From contig NZ_QNUL01000022.1 of the NCBI RefSeq assembly GCF_003383615.1, positions 42,615 through 106,614 on the forward strand: 64,000 nt of DNA, in the 5' to 3' direction. A model generated the notes under the pieces. It was not told the origin of the DNA and did not search any database. It saw nothing but the letters and a program-made list of their open reading frames with translations. Position 1 is the stretch's first letter; every line of letters starts with the position of its first letter. The stretch comes from Dyadobacter luteus. Its GTDB lineage: Bacteria > Bacteroidota > Bacteroidia > Cytophagales > Spirosomataceae. The translations under genes were made by a program, and so were the position numbers. Positions 44,274-54,519 of the stretch are shown here, piece by piece.

Positions 44274-45857
44274 TTTAACGTGCCACTACGCAATATACGG
44301 TAATTTGTTTTAGTGTACTACCAAACTCCAATTTCACCTCGCCATTGATGGATATTTTATTGTCCCCCCATCTCAGCATGCATCCAGACATCAATTTCGC
44401 AACCGCTAATTGTTGGGGCTTGCTTTACTGTGACAGTGATTCTTTCCTAATGTCCTTTCCCGTTATGTCTTTTCCAACAAGCAGGTAAATATAAAGTGCT
44501 GACAACAATGGAATAGCCTGAAATATCCATACAACAAATGACCGCTGCTATTTAACGTGCACATTCCCCAGATGATCTTGTCGCTGAAGATGGACAGATT
44601 AAATACAGATCTCGCCGATAGAAATATCAGATCTAAACAATTCTGAACAACTAAATGCCTCACTATTACATGTTACAGATACAAGCTAGCCTGCTTGTAG
44701 CAGATCGTAAAGACTCTTAGAATGAGCTTGATTAAAAGATACACATAGCCAGTACCACTACCCATTTACAGGAACGACTTCATAAGCAGATGCAGCGAGA
44801 TTTCGAAATTTTGCAATCCGATGCTAGGACTATCCCGACCGAAAATGTGATGTACAGGAGATTTGCTAATGAACGACATCCTAAAAGACTTCAATTCTAA
44901 GACATGACCAGCTGAACGCAGATGCTCTGATCGGTGAGCGTGCTATTAAAGTAACCAAAGTAACTACCATGTCTAGAGATCAATCCATTTCGATGGAAAT
45001 AGCGAAAAGCCATCATACAAGCTGCAAATAGCAAATTAGTGAAAGCACTAGGAGCAAGGATTTTTATTAATGACATCTAGCAAATACCTCACGCAATTGC
45101 ATTATTAACTATTACTTTCACCCCCCCCAAAAAATCTCCGTAAACAGCTCAAATTCACGAATCACCAAAAATCAACTACCTGATTATCAGAAATATAGAA
45201 ATCAACATTCAAATCCCCGAAGAACCCGAACCCTCGGAGATTTAAAAATAAAATTTCACAAACACTTGACAATGAGCAAATTACAACTTAAATTTGTTAA
45301 GAAAATTGCTTAAATTCCAGTCAAGGTGAGCAATTCGAGAGCAGGTATTTTTAGAGCTTCATAAGTTATTGACAGTAAGCGGGATAGAAAATTGGTTCGA
45401 ATCCCTCTCTCGTTCATTAAAAATGGCTACAAAAAGAAGCAAAACCATGCAAATATAAGTTTATAACATAGCCGTTTGATTTGATGAATAACCAAAATTT
45501 ACAAATTTTCACAATTTACTCGTGAGCATCGTATCTTTCCCTCTTCCACCTTATTCCAAGAATAACGGTCGAGATTTAACTCCTTTTCTTGCTTTAGTTA
45601 ATATTCCTCTATCAACAAGTTTGTCCCCAATATCGGCCTATACGATAAGGTATTTTAAAACCTGACGTTAGCTATTCATGAGTATTTTTTGCTTCGGCAT
45701 TTTTTCCTATATCGTAAACCAAACATGGGATATGCCCGCAATTTCTCTATCTCCCAAAGCTTGCCCGGGCATTTTTAAATTGTAGTATTTGGGTATATAG
45801 TAAAAAAAAATAGATATTTGTCCAGATTTACACCTGAGCTTATAGCCTGAGTAATTT
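44274..45857. other. 1.6-kb gene-poor eroded stretch
   Basis: No intact gene is seen. Frames on the plus strand near 44770-44910 (HLQERLHKQMQRDFEILQ...) and 44930-45040 (LNADALIGERAIKVTKV...) look like decayed coding DNA, with no family recognised. A C-run (45122-45129) and AT-rich DNA follow. It contains the tRNA-end-like sequence listed separately, and the promoters of the phosphorothioation operon (to the left) and of the ECF sigma gene (to the right). Confidence 0.45.
45394..45418 (+). other. tRNA-3'-end-like sequence, possible attachment-site scar
   Basis: GGTTCGAATCCCTCTCTCG looks like a tRNA T-loop and 3' acceptor half, but the 5' half that would pair with it is not present upstream, and no cloverleaf forms. 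Fragments like this are left when an element integrates at the 3' end of a tRNA gene. The matching intact tRNA is not in the window. Confidence 0.35.
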
Positions 45858-46439
45858 ATGAATGGGATTTTGACAAACGAAGCTGAACTACTGCAACTTT
45901 TGCGACAGGGAGATAAGGCTGCGTTCGAAGAAATCTACGGTCAGTTCCAATCAAGATTGTACCGCACGGCTCTGAGTAAAGTTCGAACCGGTGAAAATGC
46001 CATGGAAATCGTGCAGGAAATTTTCCTTGACCTGTGGCTACGTCGGGAGCTAGTGCAAATCGAAGATCTGGAGCGATATCTGTATACTGCAGTAAAATAC
46101 AAAGTTCTTGATTTTTATAAAAAGGAGGTACAGAGAAAGCTTTATGCCGAATCGGTGAAGCTGAACAACCAGGATGAATCGTCAGAAACTGATGACATGC
46201 TTGCCTACAATGAGCTTTCCAGATCAATATCTTCCTGCATTGAAAAACTCCCCGAAAAAACAAGAGTCATCTTTGAGTTGAACCGAATACAATGTCAGAC
46301 TGCTGACGAAATTTCCCGTATGCTCGATCTTCCGCTGCGTACAGTAGAATATCATATTACACAAGGTCTGAAATCTCTTCGCGCTAATCTTAAGGACTAC
46401 CTCATACTTCTTCTTCTAAGTATTGGCTCCTTATTCTGA
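45858..46439 (+). CDS. ECF sigma-70 factor (FecI-like)
   Basis: A 193-aa protein. Region 2 is at about 15-80 (DKAAFEEIYGQFQSRLYRTA...VQEIFLDLWLRR) and region 4 at about 125-180 (LPEKTRVIFELNRIQCQTADEISRMLDLPLRTVEYHI). It is the usual Bacteroidota sigma factor that pairs with a FecR-type anti-sigma and switches on the SusCD locus downstream. All downstream genes are on the same strand, so this forms an autoregulated uptake unit. Confidence 0.92.
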   Translation: MNGILTNEAELLQLLRQGDKAAFEEIYGQFQSRLYRTALSKVRTGENAMEIVQEIFLDLWLRRELVQIEDLERYLYTAVKYKVLDFYKKEVQRKLYAESVKLNNQDESSETDDMLAYNELSRSISSCIEKLPEKTRVIFELNRIQCQTADEISRMLDLPLRTVEYHITQGLKSLRANLKDYLILLLLSIGSLF

Positions 46440-46644
46440 GTAATTATCAGAAGTAACAAATCCAATATTTTCCTGCCAAAACCGCATATTTTTTATAAAT
46501 TTTCAAAGAATAGATAAAATGATTTGCGGTCAATTGCAGTTTAATCTACTTACATTATAGTGGATCAAAGAAAAGATGTGAATAATATCTTTTACCACAT
46601 TCATTCAGAAAATAATAGTTAAGAGTATTCCTGCACCCCCGACT

Positions 46645-47691
46645 ATGATGATAAAGAACCTTCAGGCTTTTTTGCGGCTATTGGACCGCTATCAAAAAAA
46701 GCGAATGAACCCCGAAGAGAACAAATTAATGGACATGTGGTACGACTCTATTGACCACACTGAAAACCAAGGTCTGGATGAAGAAAAGACAAGCAAACTC
46801 ATGTGGGCTGCTATCAACGAAGGAATGGATTCGGGCAATGCCAGGGAGGTAATGATGCCATTGCCTTTTTGGAAGCGAAACTTCTACCTTAGACTTGCAG
46901 CTGCCTGTTTACTGTTTGTTGCTGTCTTTGCCGGATATCGATACGCTCTGAACAGTACCACAGTTATTGCAGGTGTTGAAAATGAGATTCTGGAAAACCT
47001 GAATCATTTTACAAATAAAACAGCAAACCGGAAAACTTTCAGGCTGCCTGATGGGAGCCAGGTAACTCTTGAACCGGGTGCCAGACTGTTTTTTCCTAGA
47101 TCGTTCGAAGCTAATGAGCGCAGGGTGTATCTGACAGGAGATGTTTTTTTTGACATAGCCCGCGATACGTCGCGTCCCTTTTACGTTCATGCCAACAATA
47201 TCGTTACGAAAGTTCTTGGAACCAGTTTTACAATCAAAGAGAATAAGAACAAAAATAGTATTGAGGTGGCAGTGTTGACCGGGGTAGTAGAGGTGCAACA
47301 GCGGGAAGAGAAACAGAGCTCCGCAGAGAAAAAAGTGGTTCTTACACAGAACAAAAAAGTTACATTTTACAAGCAGGAAGAAAAACTTGTTACGGGTATT
47401 GTGGAGCAACCCAAAATTATATCCATAGAAAAGGCTGATGCGATAAGATTTAACTTCAACTATCTGGAAAAGCCACTGGCTGAGATTTTGCCCGTTTTGG
47501 AGAAAGCCTACGGGGTCAAAATTAACATTTCCAATAGTAAACTTCGCAACTGTATTATTACTGCAGATTTATCTCAGGAAAGTACGCTGTTCACTCAGCT
47601 TGAAATCCTTTGCGAAAGTATTGATGCAAAATATCAGCTTGTTAATGATTCTGTTATGTTGTCCGGAAAAGGATGCGATTTATCAAAATAA
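46645..47691 (+). CDS. FecR-family anti-sigma factor
   Basis: A 348-aa single-pass membrane protein. The cytoplasmic N-terminal part (1-80) binds the sigma factor, the transmembrane helix is at about 89-106 (LRLAAACLLFVAVFAGYRYAL), and the periplasmic FecR domain (RKTFRLPDGSQVTLEPGARLFFPRSF, about 130-155; DVFFDIARDTSRPFYVHAN) is followed by a C-terminal STN-like part. It holds the sigma factor until the SusC receptor signals substrate. Confidence 0.9.
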   Translation: MMIKNLQAFLRLLDRYQKKRMNPEENKLMDMWYDSIDHTENQGLDEEKTSKLMWAAINEGMDSGNAREVMMPLPFWKRNFYLRLAAACLLFVAVFAGYRYALNSTTVIAGVENEILENLNHFTNKTANRKTFRLPDGSQVTLEPGARLFFPRSFEANERRVYLTGDVFFDIARDTSRPFYVHANNIVTKVLGTSFTIKENKNKNSIEVAVLTGVVEVQQREEKQSSAEKKVVLTQNKKVTFYKQEEKLVTGIVEQPKIISIEKADAIRFNFNYLEKPLAEILPVLEKAYGVKINISNSKLRNCIITADLSQESTLFTQLEILCESIDAKYQLVNDSVMLSGKGCDLSK

Positions 47692-47874
47692 TCTTCACTT
47701 ATAAACCAACCCTGTTATGCTATAGCTATTATCCAAATGTTAAAACAAGGCCGAAGATGCTGGAAACATGCTTCGACCTTTTCCCACCAACATCGTAATG
47801 TTGACCGCCTCTCTGGAAAATCGGCGGTGGGAGTTGTAAATCATCGTGTTAAGAGATCTAACAATTACAAATCA

Positions 47875-50800
47875 ATGAAAAAAAGACTTAAGATCATAAA
47901 TCCTTTGTGGACAATTATGAAGGTGTCAAGTATACAATTATTTCTGTTGTTCATAGCTACCGCCTATGGATATGCGCATACCTCCGAAGCACAGGAGTTA
48001 TTGACGCAGCGTGTATCTATACAGGTGCACCAAAAAGAGATTCGGGAAGTTCTGTCTTCGCTCGAATCAAGCACTCATTTGAAGTTCGTATATAGCTTAC
48101 AGTTACTCCCTGTGAACCGTAAGGTTACGCTCAAAGTTGAAAATAAGAGATTGGATGAAGTGCTGGAAACCATGTTCTTACCAGACAATATTTCCTATAA
48201 GCTTATCAGAAATAAGGTTGTTATCAAAAAGATAGCACCAGGTACCGGTGAAACAAATTCAGCGGGTCAAACAAACAATTCTGGATCAGCAGAGGAATTG
48301 CCCGACCGAACTGTAAGTGGTACTGTAATGGATGATACAGGCAGCCCTCTTCCTGGTGTAAACATTGCCATCAAGGGTACTACATCGGGTACCTCCACTG
48401 ATGTTGAAGGGCGGTTTTCTCTGACAATACCCAATGACAATGTCACTCTTGTATTTTCCTTCGTTGGTTACAATGCACAGGAAATTCAGCCGGGAACACA
48501 AACTACTCTTCAGGTTACCCTGACTCAGGACACAAAAGCTCTGGATGAAGTGGTAGTGGTAGGTTATGGAACTACAAAGAAAAGTGATATCACAGGTGCG
48601 GTAGCTTCTGTAAAAGCGGAGCAAATTACGAAGATTGCCACCGTCAATCCGTTACAGGGAATCCAGGGCCGTGTTCCGGGTGTTAACATTGTTAGTCAGT
48701 CAGGTGAGCCAGGTGCTCCTGTACGTGTGCGTATCAGAGGTGTAGGTACGATCAATAACAGTGATCCACTTTACGTAGTAGACGGTTTTCAGACCAATGA
48801 CATCAGCTTTCTGGCGCCAGGAGACATAGCTTCGATGGAGATTTTGAAAGATGCATCCGCGACTGCAATCTACGGTTCACGTGGGGCAAACGGGGTAATT
48901 CTGATCTCGACGAAAAGAGGGCAGAGTGGCGCACCAAAAATTTCTTTTGATGCCTATGCGGGTGTGCAAAAAGCCGGTAACAAGGTGGATATGCTTAACG
49001 CAAGTCAATATGCTACATTAAGGCTGGAATCATATGCAAATGATGGCACTGTACTTCCGGAGAATGGTGCTCTTTATCAGACACTGAATGATTTTCGTCA
49101 AAGTACTGATCCCGGTACCAACTGGCAGGATGAAGTAATGCAGACCGGCATTATGCAAAATTACAGCCTGAATGTAATGGGAGGTAATGAAAAACACCGT
49201 TACAGCCTTACCGGAACCTATTTTGATCAGGAAGGGATTGTGAAAAATTCCCCTGTAAAAAAGCTTTTCCTTCGTTTCAACAATGATTTTTATGTAACAA
49301 AATGGCTTGACGCAGGAATTTCAGCTGCCTACGCAAATACCGATAAGACTCAGTATTTCGGAGATCAGTACGGTGGTATTCTTACGAGCGCACTTTCAGT
49401 TTCACCATTGGCGAAGGCATGGGATCCTGCTACCAATTTCTGGGGCAGACGTCCTGTAGCTGAAGGTAATGCTACCAACCCTGCACGTATCGTTGATGAG
49501 TATAAAAACAACAAGGTTTACCAGAAACTGGTGAACGCAAATTTCTTTGCAGATGCCAAAATTGCAAAAGGATTAAGTTTCCGTACGCAATTTGGTGTGA
49601 ACTGGCTCAATACACAGGATAAGCGCTATCTGGCTCAATACTTCCTGGCCAACGACGATCAGCGTCAGCAGAGCAGTCTTCGTGAAGGCAGAGGGGAAAC
49701 ATTGGGATGGGTATGGACCAATTATCTGACTTATACGAAGGAAATTGGCAAGCACAGCTTCACAGCAATGGCTGGTATCGAAAACCAGCGTACTACTTTT
49801 AGTGATATGCGTCTAACTGTTTTGAATGTACCTAATGATAAATCGCAGTGGTATTTGTCCGCTACAAAAAGTACTGACTATTTGCTGGAAACGGCTCAAT
49901 CGGACGAGTCACTTCAGTCGTTCTTTGGCCGTTTGAACTATAACTTTAATGAAAAGCTATTGTTGACTGCAACGTTGCGTCGCGATGGTTCTTCGCGTTT
50001 CCTTCCTGATAACCGTTGGGGAACTTTCCCTTCATTCGCCGTAGGTTACAACCTTGCGGAAGAATCATTTATCAAAGCAATTCCTGCAATCAGTCAACTG
50101 AAACTCCGTGCGGGCTGGGGACAGGTTGGGAATCAGAACAGTGCTGCCAACTATGGCTACGTAACCACAGTTTCGGGTAACAATATGTATGTTTTTGGTA
50201 ATACAGCCGTACAAGGATTTGCCCCGACTGTAGCGAGTAATCCAAACCTGAAATGGGAAACAACTACAAGTTCCAATTTTGGTATCGACGCAGGATTTTT
50301 TGGAAACAGCCTGTCACTGACTGCAGATTATTTTATCAAAAATACATCTGATATGATCGTACGCGTGCCTATTCCGGTATTTGCAGGTGTGGGACCTCCT
50401 TATGTAAATGCTGGTAGCATGGAGAACAAGGGGATTGAACTTGCCTTAAATTACAGAAATTCGATTAAGGATTTCACCTACGATTTGGGTATCAACGCAA
50501 GCAAAATCATTAATAATGTAAGTAATCTTGGTGGTGGAGAACCGATCGCGGGTGGTGACATCAATGGATTCGGACAAACTACACGTACTGAAGTCGGCCG
50601 TGAAATCGCTTATTACTATGGACTTAAAACGGACGGAATTTTCAGAACACAAGCAGATCTTGATGCGCATGTGAGAGAAGGGTCGCCGATCCAGCCGAAT
50701 GCCCAATTGGGTGATGTAAAATTTGTCGATCTCAACAACGACGGTGTGATTGACAATAATGACCGCACGTACTTGGGAAGTGCAACACCAAATCTTTCTT

Positions 50801-51288
50801 TTGGTTTTAATGCCAACCTTGGCTACAAAGGTTTTGATCTGAGTTTCTTCCTGCAAGGTGTTACAGGCGTAGAGCTTGTGAACGGCTTAGGTCACTGGAT
50901 GAACAATGCAAACGGTATGTTCAATTCTGTTGCAGAGAGATTTGACCGCTGGACTCCGGAAAACACAGATACTGATCAGCCAAGAATGACTCAGCTGAAT
51001 CCAAATAACAACGATCAGTTTAGTGACCGTTTTGTAAGCAACGGAAGCTATATGCGTCTTCGTAACCTGACGTTGGGCTACACATTGCCTAAAACGATCA
51101 CGGGCAAAATGGGTATGAGTAACCTTCGTGTATATATGGCAGCAGATAACCTGCTGACTTTTACCAAATACAAAGGAATGGATCCCGAAATAGGGGAATT
51201 CGACAGCAATCCGCTGAACTTCGGAGTGGACCGCGCTGCTTATCCGCAGCCACGTGTAGCACGTATCGGATTGAGCGTAAACTTCTGA
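47875..51288 (+). CDS. SusC/RagA-family TonB-dependent receptor with STN domain
   Basis: About 1137 aa. The start at MKKRLKIINPLWTIMKVSS is preferred over the ORF start at 47737. A signal peptide is followed by an STN secretin/TonB-signalling domain (about 55-120), a CarboxypepD-like repeat (VSGTVMDDTGSPLPGVNIAIKG), the SusC TonB-linked signature ALDEVVVVGYGTTKKSDITGA, plug (VDGFQTNDISFL, NPLQGIQGRVPGV) and a 22-strand barrel that ends in RIGLSVNF. The STN domain is the mark of receptors that signal to FecR/sigma pairs, which stand just upstream. The substrate is unknown, probably a glycan. Confidence 0.95.
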   Translation: MKKRLKIINPLWTIMKVSSIQLFLLFIATAYGYAHTSEAQELLTQRVSIQVHQKEIREVLSSLESSTHLKFVYSLQLLPVNRKVTLKVENKRLDEVLETMFLPDNISYKLIRNKVVIKKIAPGTGETNSAGQTNNSGSAEELPDRTVSGTVMDDTGSPLPGVNIAIKGTTSGTSTDVEGRFSLTIPNDNVTLVFSFVGYNAQEIQPGTQTTLQVTLTQDTKALDEVVVVGYGTTKKSDITGAVASVKAEQITKIATVNPLQGIQGRVPGVNIVSQSGEPGAPVRVRIRGVGTINNSDPLYVVDGFQTNDISFLAPGDIASMEILKDASATAIYGSRGANGVILISTKRGQSGAPKISFDAYAGVQKAGNKVDMLNASQYATLRLESYANDGTVLPENGALYQTLNDFRQSTDPGTNWQDEVMQTGIMQNYSLNVMGGNEKHRYSLTGTYFDQEGIVKNSPVKKLFLRFNNDFYVTKWLDAGISAAYANTDKTQYFGDQYGGILTSALSVSPLAKAWDPATNFWGRRPVAEGNATNPARIVDEYKNNKVYQKLVNANFFADAKIAKGLSFRTQFGVNWLNTQDKRYLAQYFLANDDQRQQSSLREGRGETLGWVWTNYLTYTKEIGKHSFTAMAGIENQRTTFSDMRLTVLNVPNDKSQWYLSATKSTDYLLETAQSDESLQSFFGRLNYNFNEKLLLTATLRRDGSSRFLPDNRWGTFPSFAVGYNLAEESFIKAIPAISQLKLRAGWGQVGNQNSAANYGYVTTVSGNNMYVFGNTAVQGFAPTVASNPNLKWETTTSSNFGIDAGFFGNSLSLTADYFIKNTSDMIVRVPIPVFAGVGPPYVNAGSMENKGIELALNYRNSIKDFTYDLGINASKIINNVSNLGGGEPIAGGDINGFGQTTRTEVGREIAYYYGLKTDGIFRTQADLDAHVREGSPIQPNAQLGDVKFVDLNNDGVIDNNDRTYLGSATPNLSFGFNANLGYKGFDLSFFLQGVTGVELVNGLGHWMNNANGMFNSVAERFDRWTPENTDTDQPRMTQLNPNNNDQFSDRFVSNGSYMRLRNLTLGYTLPKTITGKMGMSNLRVYMAADNLLTFTKYKGMDPEIGEFDSNPLNFGVDRAAYPQPRVARIGLSVNF

Positions 51289-51327
51289 TAAAAGGATTCA
51301 TTTTAAAATCTAAAGGTTTTGATTAAC

Positions 51328-52920
51328 ATGAAAAAATATAGTTTTCTAAGTCTTGTTATAGCGGGTATGCTCTCTCAGGGGTGCAGTGATTTTTTAGAAA
51401 AAGAACCACTTGGCCGTGAAACGGACAGCAATTATTTCTCCGACTCAACGAATACAATACTGGCAATCAATGCAGTGTACGATGTCGCTTCCTACGATGA
51501 AGGAAATGACGGATTGGGCAATTATCTTCCTCACAATTATGAGTGGATGTTTGGTGATGTACTTTCCGATGATGCTGAAAAAGGAAGTACGGCCAGTGAT
51601 TTTATTGATATTCAGCATCTGAAAGAATGGCGGGCGCTGCCTGTCAACGGGCCGGTAAGTGGTGCGTGGGGTAACCAATGGATTGGTGTTTACCGTTCCA
51701 ACTGGGTTCTTCAGAATATCGAAAATGCGCCTATCAGTACAGCGCTTAAAAACCGTATCAAGGGCGAAGCACATTTTCTTCGTGCTTACTACTACTTTTA
51801 TCTTGTGCGTCTTTTTGGAGGAATGCCATTATTCTCTGAGCCGGTGAAAACCTCAGAGTATTCAACTACGAGCCGTTCGACGATCTCTGAAACGTATGCG
51901 TTCATTGAAGCTGACCTGCAAAAGGCGATCGAATTGTTACCGGAGAAAAATGGCTACGCTGCCTCAGACCTTGGACGTGCTACCAAAGGCGCGGCACGTG
52001 GCTATCTGGCCCGCGCAATCATGTACCAACTGGGTACGGATAATGGTAATAACCACAACTGGCAGCAGGTCTATGATCTGACGACTACCATTTCCCAATC
52101 GGGACAGTATGGTCTTACGGCTAACTATGCGGCTATTTTTGACGAGGTAAGTGAAAATAATACTGAATCACTTTTCGAGATCCAGGCTGCGGAATCAGGG
52201 CAAACCTGGGGGCCGATTAAAACAGGTACGACAAACAATGTGATCCAGAATAACCGTTCAACGTGGGGATGGGGCTTCAACAATCCGACTACCGATTTGG
52301 AGGCCGCGTTTGAAGAAAACGATCCCCGCAAAGCAATGACGATGTATGGAAACGGATATATTCTCTTTGGTGTAAGGCAGGTTGTCAACTTCCCGGATGA
52401 GAACATGACAGGATTCCTGAACCGCAAAGCGGCTATCGTACAGCCGGCACAGGCGTCGGCAGCTGGTCAGAATATCCGTAAAATGCGTTATGCTGAAATT
52501 CTGCTGATGAGAGCTGAGGCAGCCGCAGAACTAGGAAACGAAACCGTAGCACGCGAGGCAGTGAACCAGATTCGTCAGCGTGCCAAAAGATCAACTTTGC
52601 CTTTAGGCTCAACTTTGGGTGGTAATACCTACGCACCCACCAACATTCCTGCGACAGCTCTGCCGGACGTAGCGGCTACCGTAACGGGCACAGCACTAAA
52701 GCAGGCCATTGCGCATGAACGACGCGTGGAGCTGGGTATGGAGCAGCTTCGTTTCTGGGATCAGGTTCGTACAGGAACGTATATGAGTTCTCTTACCGGT
52801 GAAATCAGAACGCGTGCACAGCAGCACTCATTTCAGGGCAGTGTAAACCCGATTCCGGTACTTCCGATTCCTTTGAACGAAGTGCAAACCTGGGGATTGA
52901 CTCAGAATCCGGGCTACTAA
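51328..52920 (+). CDS. SusD/RagB-family lipoprotein
   Basis: A protein of about 530 aa with a lipoprotein signal (MKKYSFLSLVIAGMLSQGC, lipobox LSQGC). It has helical TPR-like regions and the SusD end LNEVQTWGLTQNPGY. The start is the ATG after GATTAAC; the frame also holds a TTG three codons earlier. It forms the lid of the SusC channel encoded 39 bases upstream and recognises the nutrient. A terminator follows at 52984. Confidence 0.95.
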   Translation: MKKYSFLSLVIAGMLSQGCSDFLEKEPLGRETDSNYFSDSTNTILAINAVYDVASYDEGNDGLGNYLPHNYEWMFGDVLSDDAEKGSTASDFIDIQHLKEWRALPVNGPVSGAWGNQWIGVYRSNWVLQNIENAPISTALKNRIKGEAHFLRAYYYFYLVRLFGGMPLFSEPVKTSEYSTTSRSTISETYAFIEADLQKAIELLPEKNGYAASDLGRATKGAARGYLARAIMYQLGTDNGNNHNWQQVYDLTTTISQSGQYGLTANYAAIFDEVSENNTESLFEIQAAESGQTWGPIKTGTTNNVIQNNRSTWGWGFNNPTTDLEAAFEENDPRKAMTMYGNGYILFGVRQVVNFPDENMTGFLNRKAAIVQPAQASAAGQNIRKMRYAEILLMRAEAAAELGNETVAREAVNQIRQRAKRSTLPLGSTLGGNTYAPTNIPATALPDVAATVTGTALKQAIAHERRVELGMEQLRFWDQVRTGTYMSSLTGEIRTRAQQHSFQGSVNPIPVLPIPLNEVQTWGLTQNPGY

Positions 52921-52983
52921 ATCTGATTTGAGCTACTATCAGCAAGTTATCTGCATTGAGTAGCATTTCGGATGATAATTTTC

Positions 52984-53020
52984 AAAAAGGCCACTGCAAA
53001 AACTTTGCAGCGGCCTTTTT
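52984..53020. terminator. bidirectional terminator between convergent genes
   Basis: AAAAAGGCC-a-CTGCAAA / TTTGCAG-c-GGCCTTTTT, a long near-perfect stem with a 3-base loop and T-runs on both strands. It separates the SusD gene (plus strand) from the phosphodiesterase gene (minus strand). Confidence 0.9.
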
Positions 53021-53064
53021 TGTGCTTTTTAAATTCCTTATTTCTACCGTATGTTCTGTTCCGA

Positions 53065-54408
53065 TTATTCTTTAACCAGCAATTCAGGATATAAAGTACC
53101 GTCCGCCGATGGGAAATCAATCTTCAATAATTTGGCAATCAAAGGAGCAATGTCCTGCAGACCCATTTCCGGAACCACCGCGCCTTGTTTAATTCCCTTT
53201 CCGAAAGCTACAAACCCGGTTTGAATTTCTTTGAAATCCGGGAAGAAGCCATGTGTTCCGCCACTTGCAGCCCTTAGGAACTCCCCGGTAGCAGCACCGC
53301 TTACCGTAACTCCCTGTTTGGGAGCGATAGCAAGTAGTACGTTCGGATCGGAGCCAACTGCATCCAATGCCGCACGATCTTTAACTTCGAAAAGCGCCTT
53401 CTGATTTGCCGGTAACTTATCCAATAGTTGTTTCACTTTTTCAAGCGTCTTCGTATCGTTTTTGTCCTTCAGTTGCAAAAATGCAGAACCACCCGCGCTA
53501 TGGAAATAGGCCTTCCAGTTTGCCTTGTTGTTAGGGTCATAAAGTCCTGCCTGAGACAACAGTATATTAGGGGCAATAGCCGTATGAATATCTACGAAAC
53601 CATGATCTCCGGTGATAATAAATGTGGTTTTATCTTTGATTCCTGCCTTTTCGGTTGCCTCAATAATGGCTTTAATGCCTCTGTCAACGCCAGCCAATGA
53701 CGAACGCACCTTATCTCCATCGCGGCCTTGCTCGTGCTCAAAATGATCTACAGCAACAAGGTGTACTGCAAGGAATGAAGGCTTATACTTACGGATCAGA
53801 TAACCACTGATTCTCGACATGTTGTCGTCTATGCTCAGATAATCGCCGTCAAAGTCGATTTCTTCCAGTTTGCCTGTAGCCTTTTGCTCGATTTCTTCAT
53901 ACAATCCCTTCGGAAAAGCGTTCTCGGAAAGCGCTTTCGTCATATTCCGTTTTCCGCCTTTTGTTTCAGGCAAATACCAATATTCAGGTACGTTGTAAGA
54001 TGCAGGGCTACCCACAGATACCGGCCAGAATACCGAGGCGGTTTTCAAGCCCTTTTCCTTCGCAACACTGAAAATCGTTGGTACTTTAATCGTATTATAT
54101 TCCCACATCCATTTCCCGGTAACTTCCAGAGGTTCCGAAGGTGTGTTGTAATAAACGCCATGTTTCAACGGTTTTACACCTGTAATCATGGTGGTATGTG
54201 AAGGGTAGGTAACAGAAGGGAAAACACCGGTTACTCCATCTGAATAGGCACCCGTTTTCATGCCTTGGCGCAAATTGACCATCGACCAGGTCGGATCTTT
54301 ATAGAATTCCGGACGAAGACCATCAATGCTGATCAGAATCACGTGTGAATCCTGGGCAAATGCATTAAGGGAAAACGCAATAGCCAGAACTGAAAGTAGT
54401 TTTTTCAT
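53065..54408 (-). CDS. type I phosphodiesterase/nucleotide pyrophosphatase (alkaline phosphatase fold)
   Basis: A 447-aa exported enzyme with signal peptide MKKLLSVLAIAFSLNAFAQ. It has Asp29 (ILISIDGLRPE), a nucleophile Thr67 in GVFPSVTYPSHTTMITG, and the second metal site in LAVHLVAVDHFEHEQG and FIITGDHGFVDIHTA. These are the zinc ligands of ectonucleotide pyrophosphatase/phosphodiesterases. It cleaves phosphodiester bonds in the periplasm or outside. It lies downstream of the TonB-receptor gene, from which hairpins separate it. Confidence 0.92.
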   Translation of the reverse strand: MKKLLSVLAIAFSLNAFAQDSHVILISIDGLRPEFYKDPTWSMVNLRQGMKTGAYSDGVTGVFPSVTYPSHTTMITGVKPLKHGVYYNTPSEPLEVTGKWMWEYNTIKVPTIFSVAKEKGLKTASVFWPVSVGSPASYNVPEYWYLPETKGGKRNMTKALSENAFPKGLYEEIEQKATGKLEEIDFDGDYLSIDDNMSRISGYLIRKYKPSFLAVHLVAVDHFEHEQGRDGDKVRSSLAGVDRGIKAIIEATEKAGIKDKTTFIITGDHGFVDIHTAIAPNILLSQAGLYDPNNKANWKAYFHSAGGSAFLQLKDKNDTKTLEKVKQLLDKLPANQKALFEVKDRAALDAVGSDPNVLLAIAPKQGVTVSGAATGEFLRAASGGTHGFFPDFKEIQTGFVAFGKGIKQGAVVPEMGLQDIAPLIAKLLKIDFPSADGTLYPELLVKE

Positions 54409-54429
54409 TTTTGTTTTGAATCAATTGAT

Positions 54430-54505
54430 AAAAAAAGGTGTGGTCAAATTATAGATGACCACACCTTCTAAGAATGGCCATTCATGACTGGAATGACCAT
54501 TCTTG
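54430..54505 (-). terminator. tandem hairpins between the TonB receptor and phosphodiesterase genes
   Basis: On the minus strand, AGAATGGTCATTC / GAATGGCCATTCT (one mismatch, 54471-54503) is followed by GGTGTGGTCA / TGACCACACC (54437-54465) and then a TTTTTTT run. The second is a good Rho-independent terminator for the TonB-receptor gene. Confidence 0.85.
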
Positions 54506-54519
54506 ACTTCTTTTAAATA

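Noticed and set aside
45121..45130. C-run as a phase-variable tract
   Set aside because: It lies in non-coding eroded DNA, far from any start codon, so switching of a gene is not supported.
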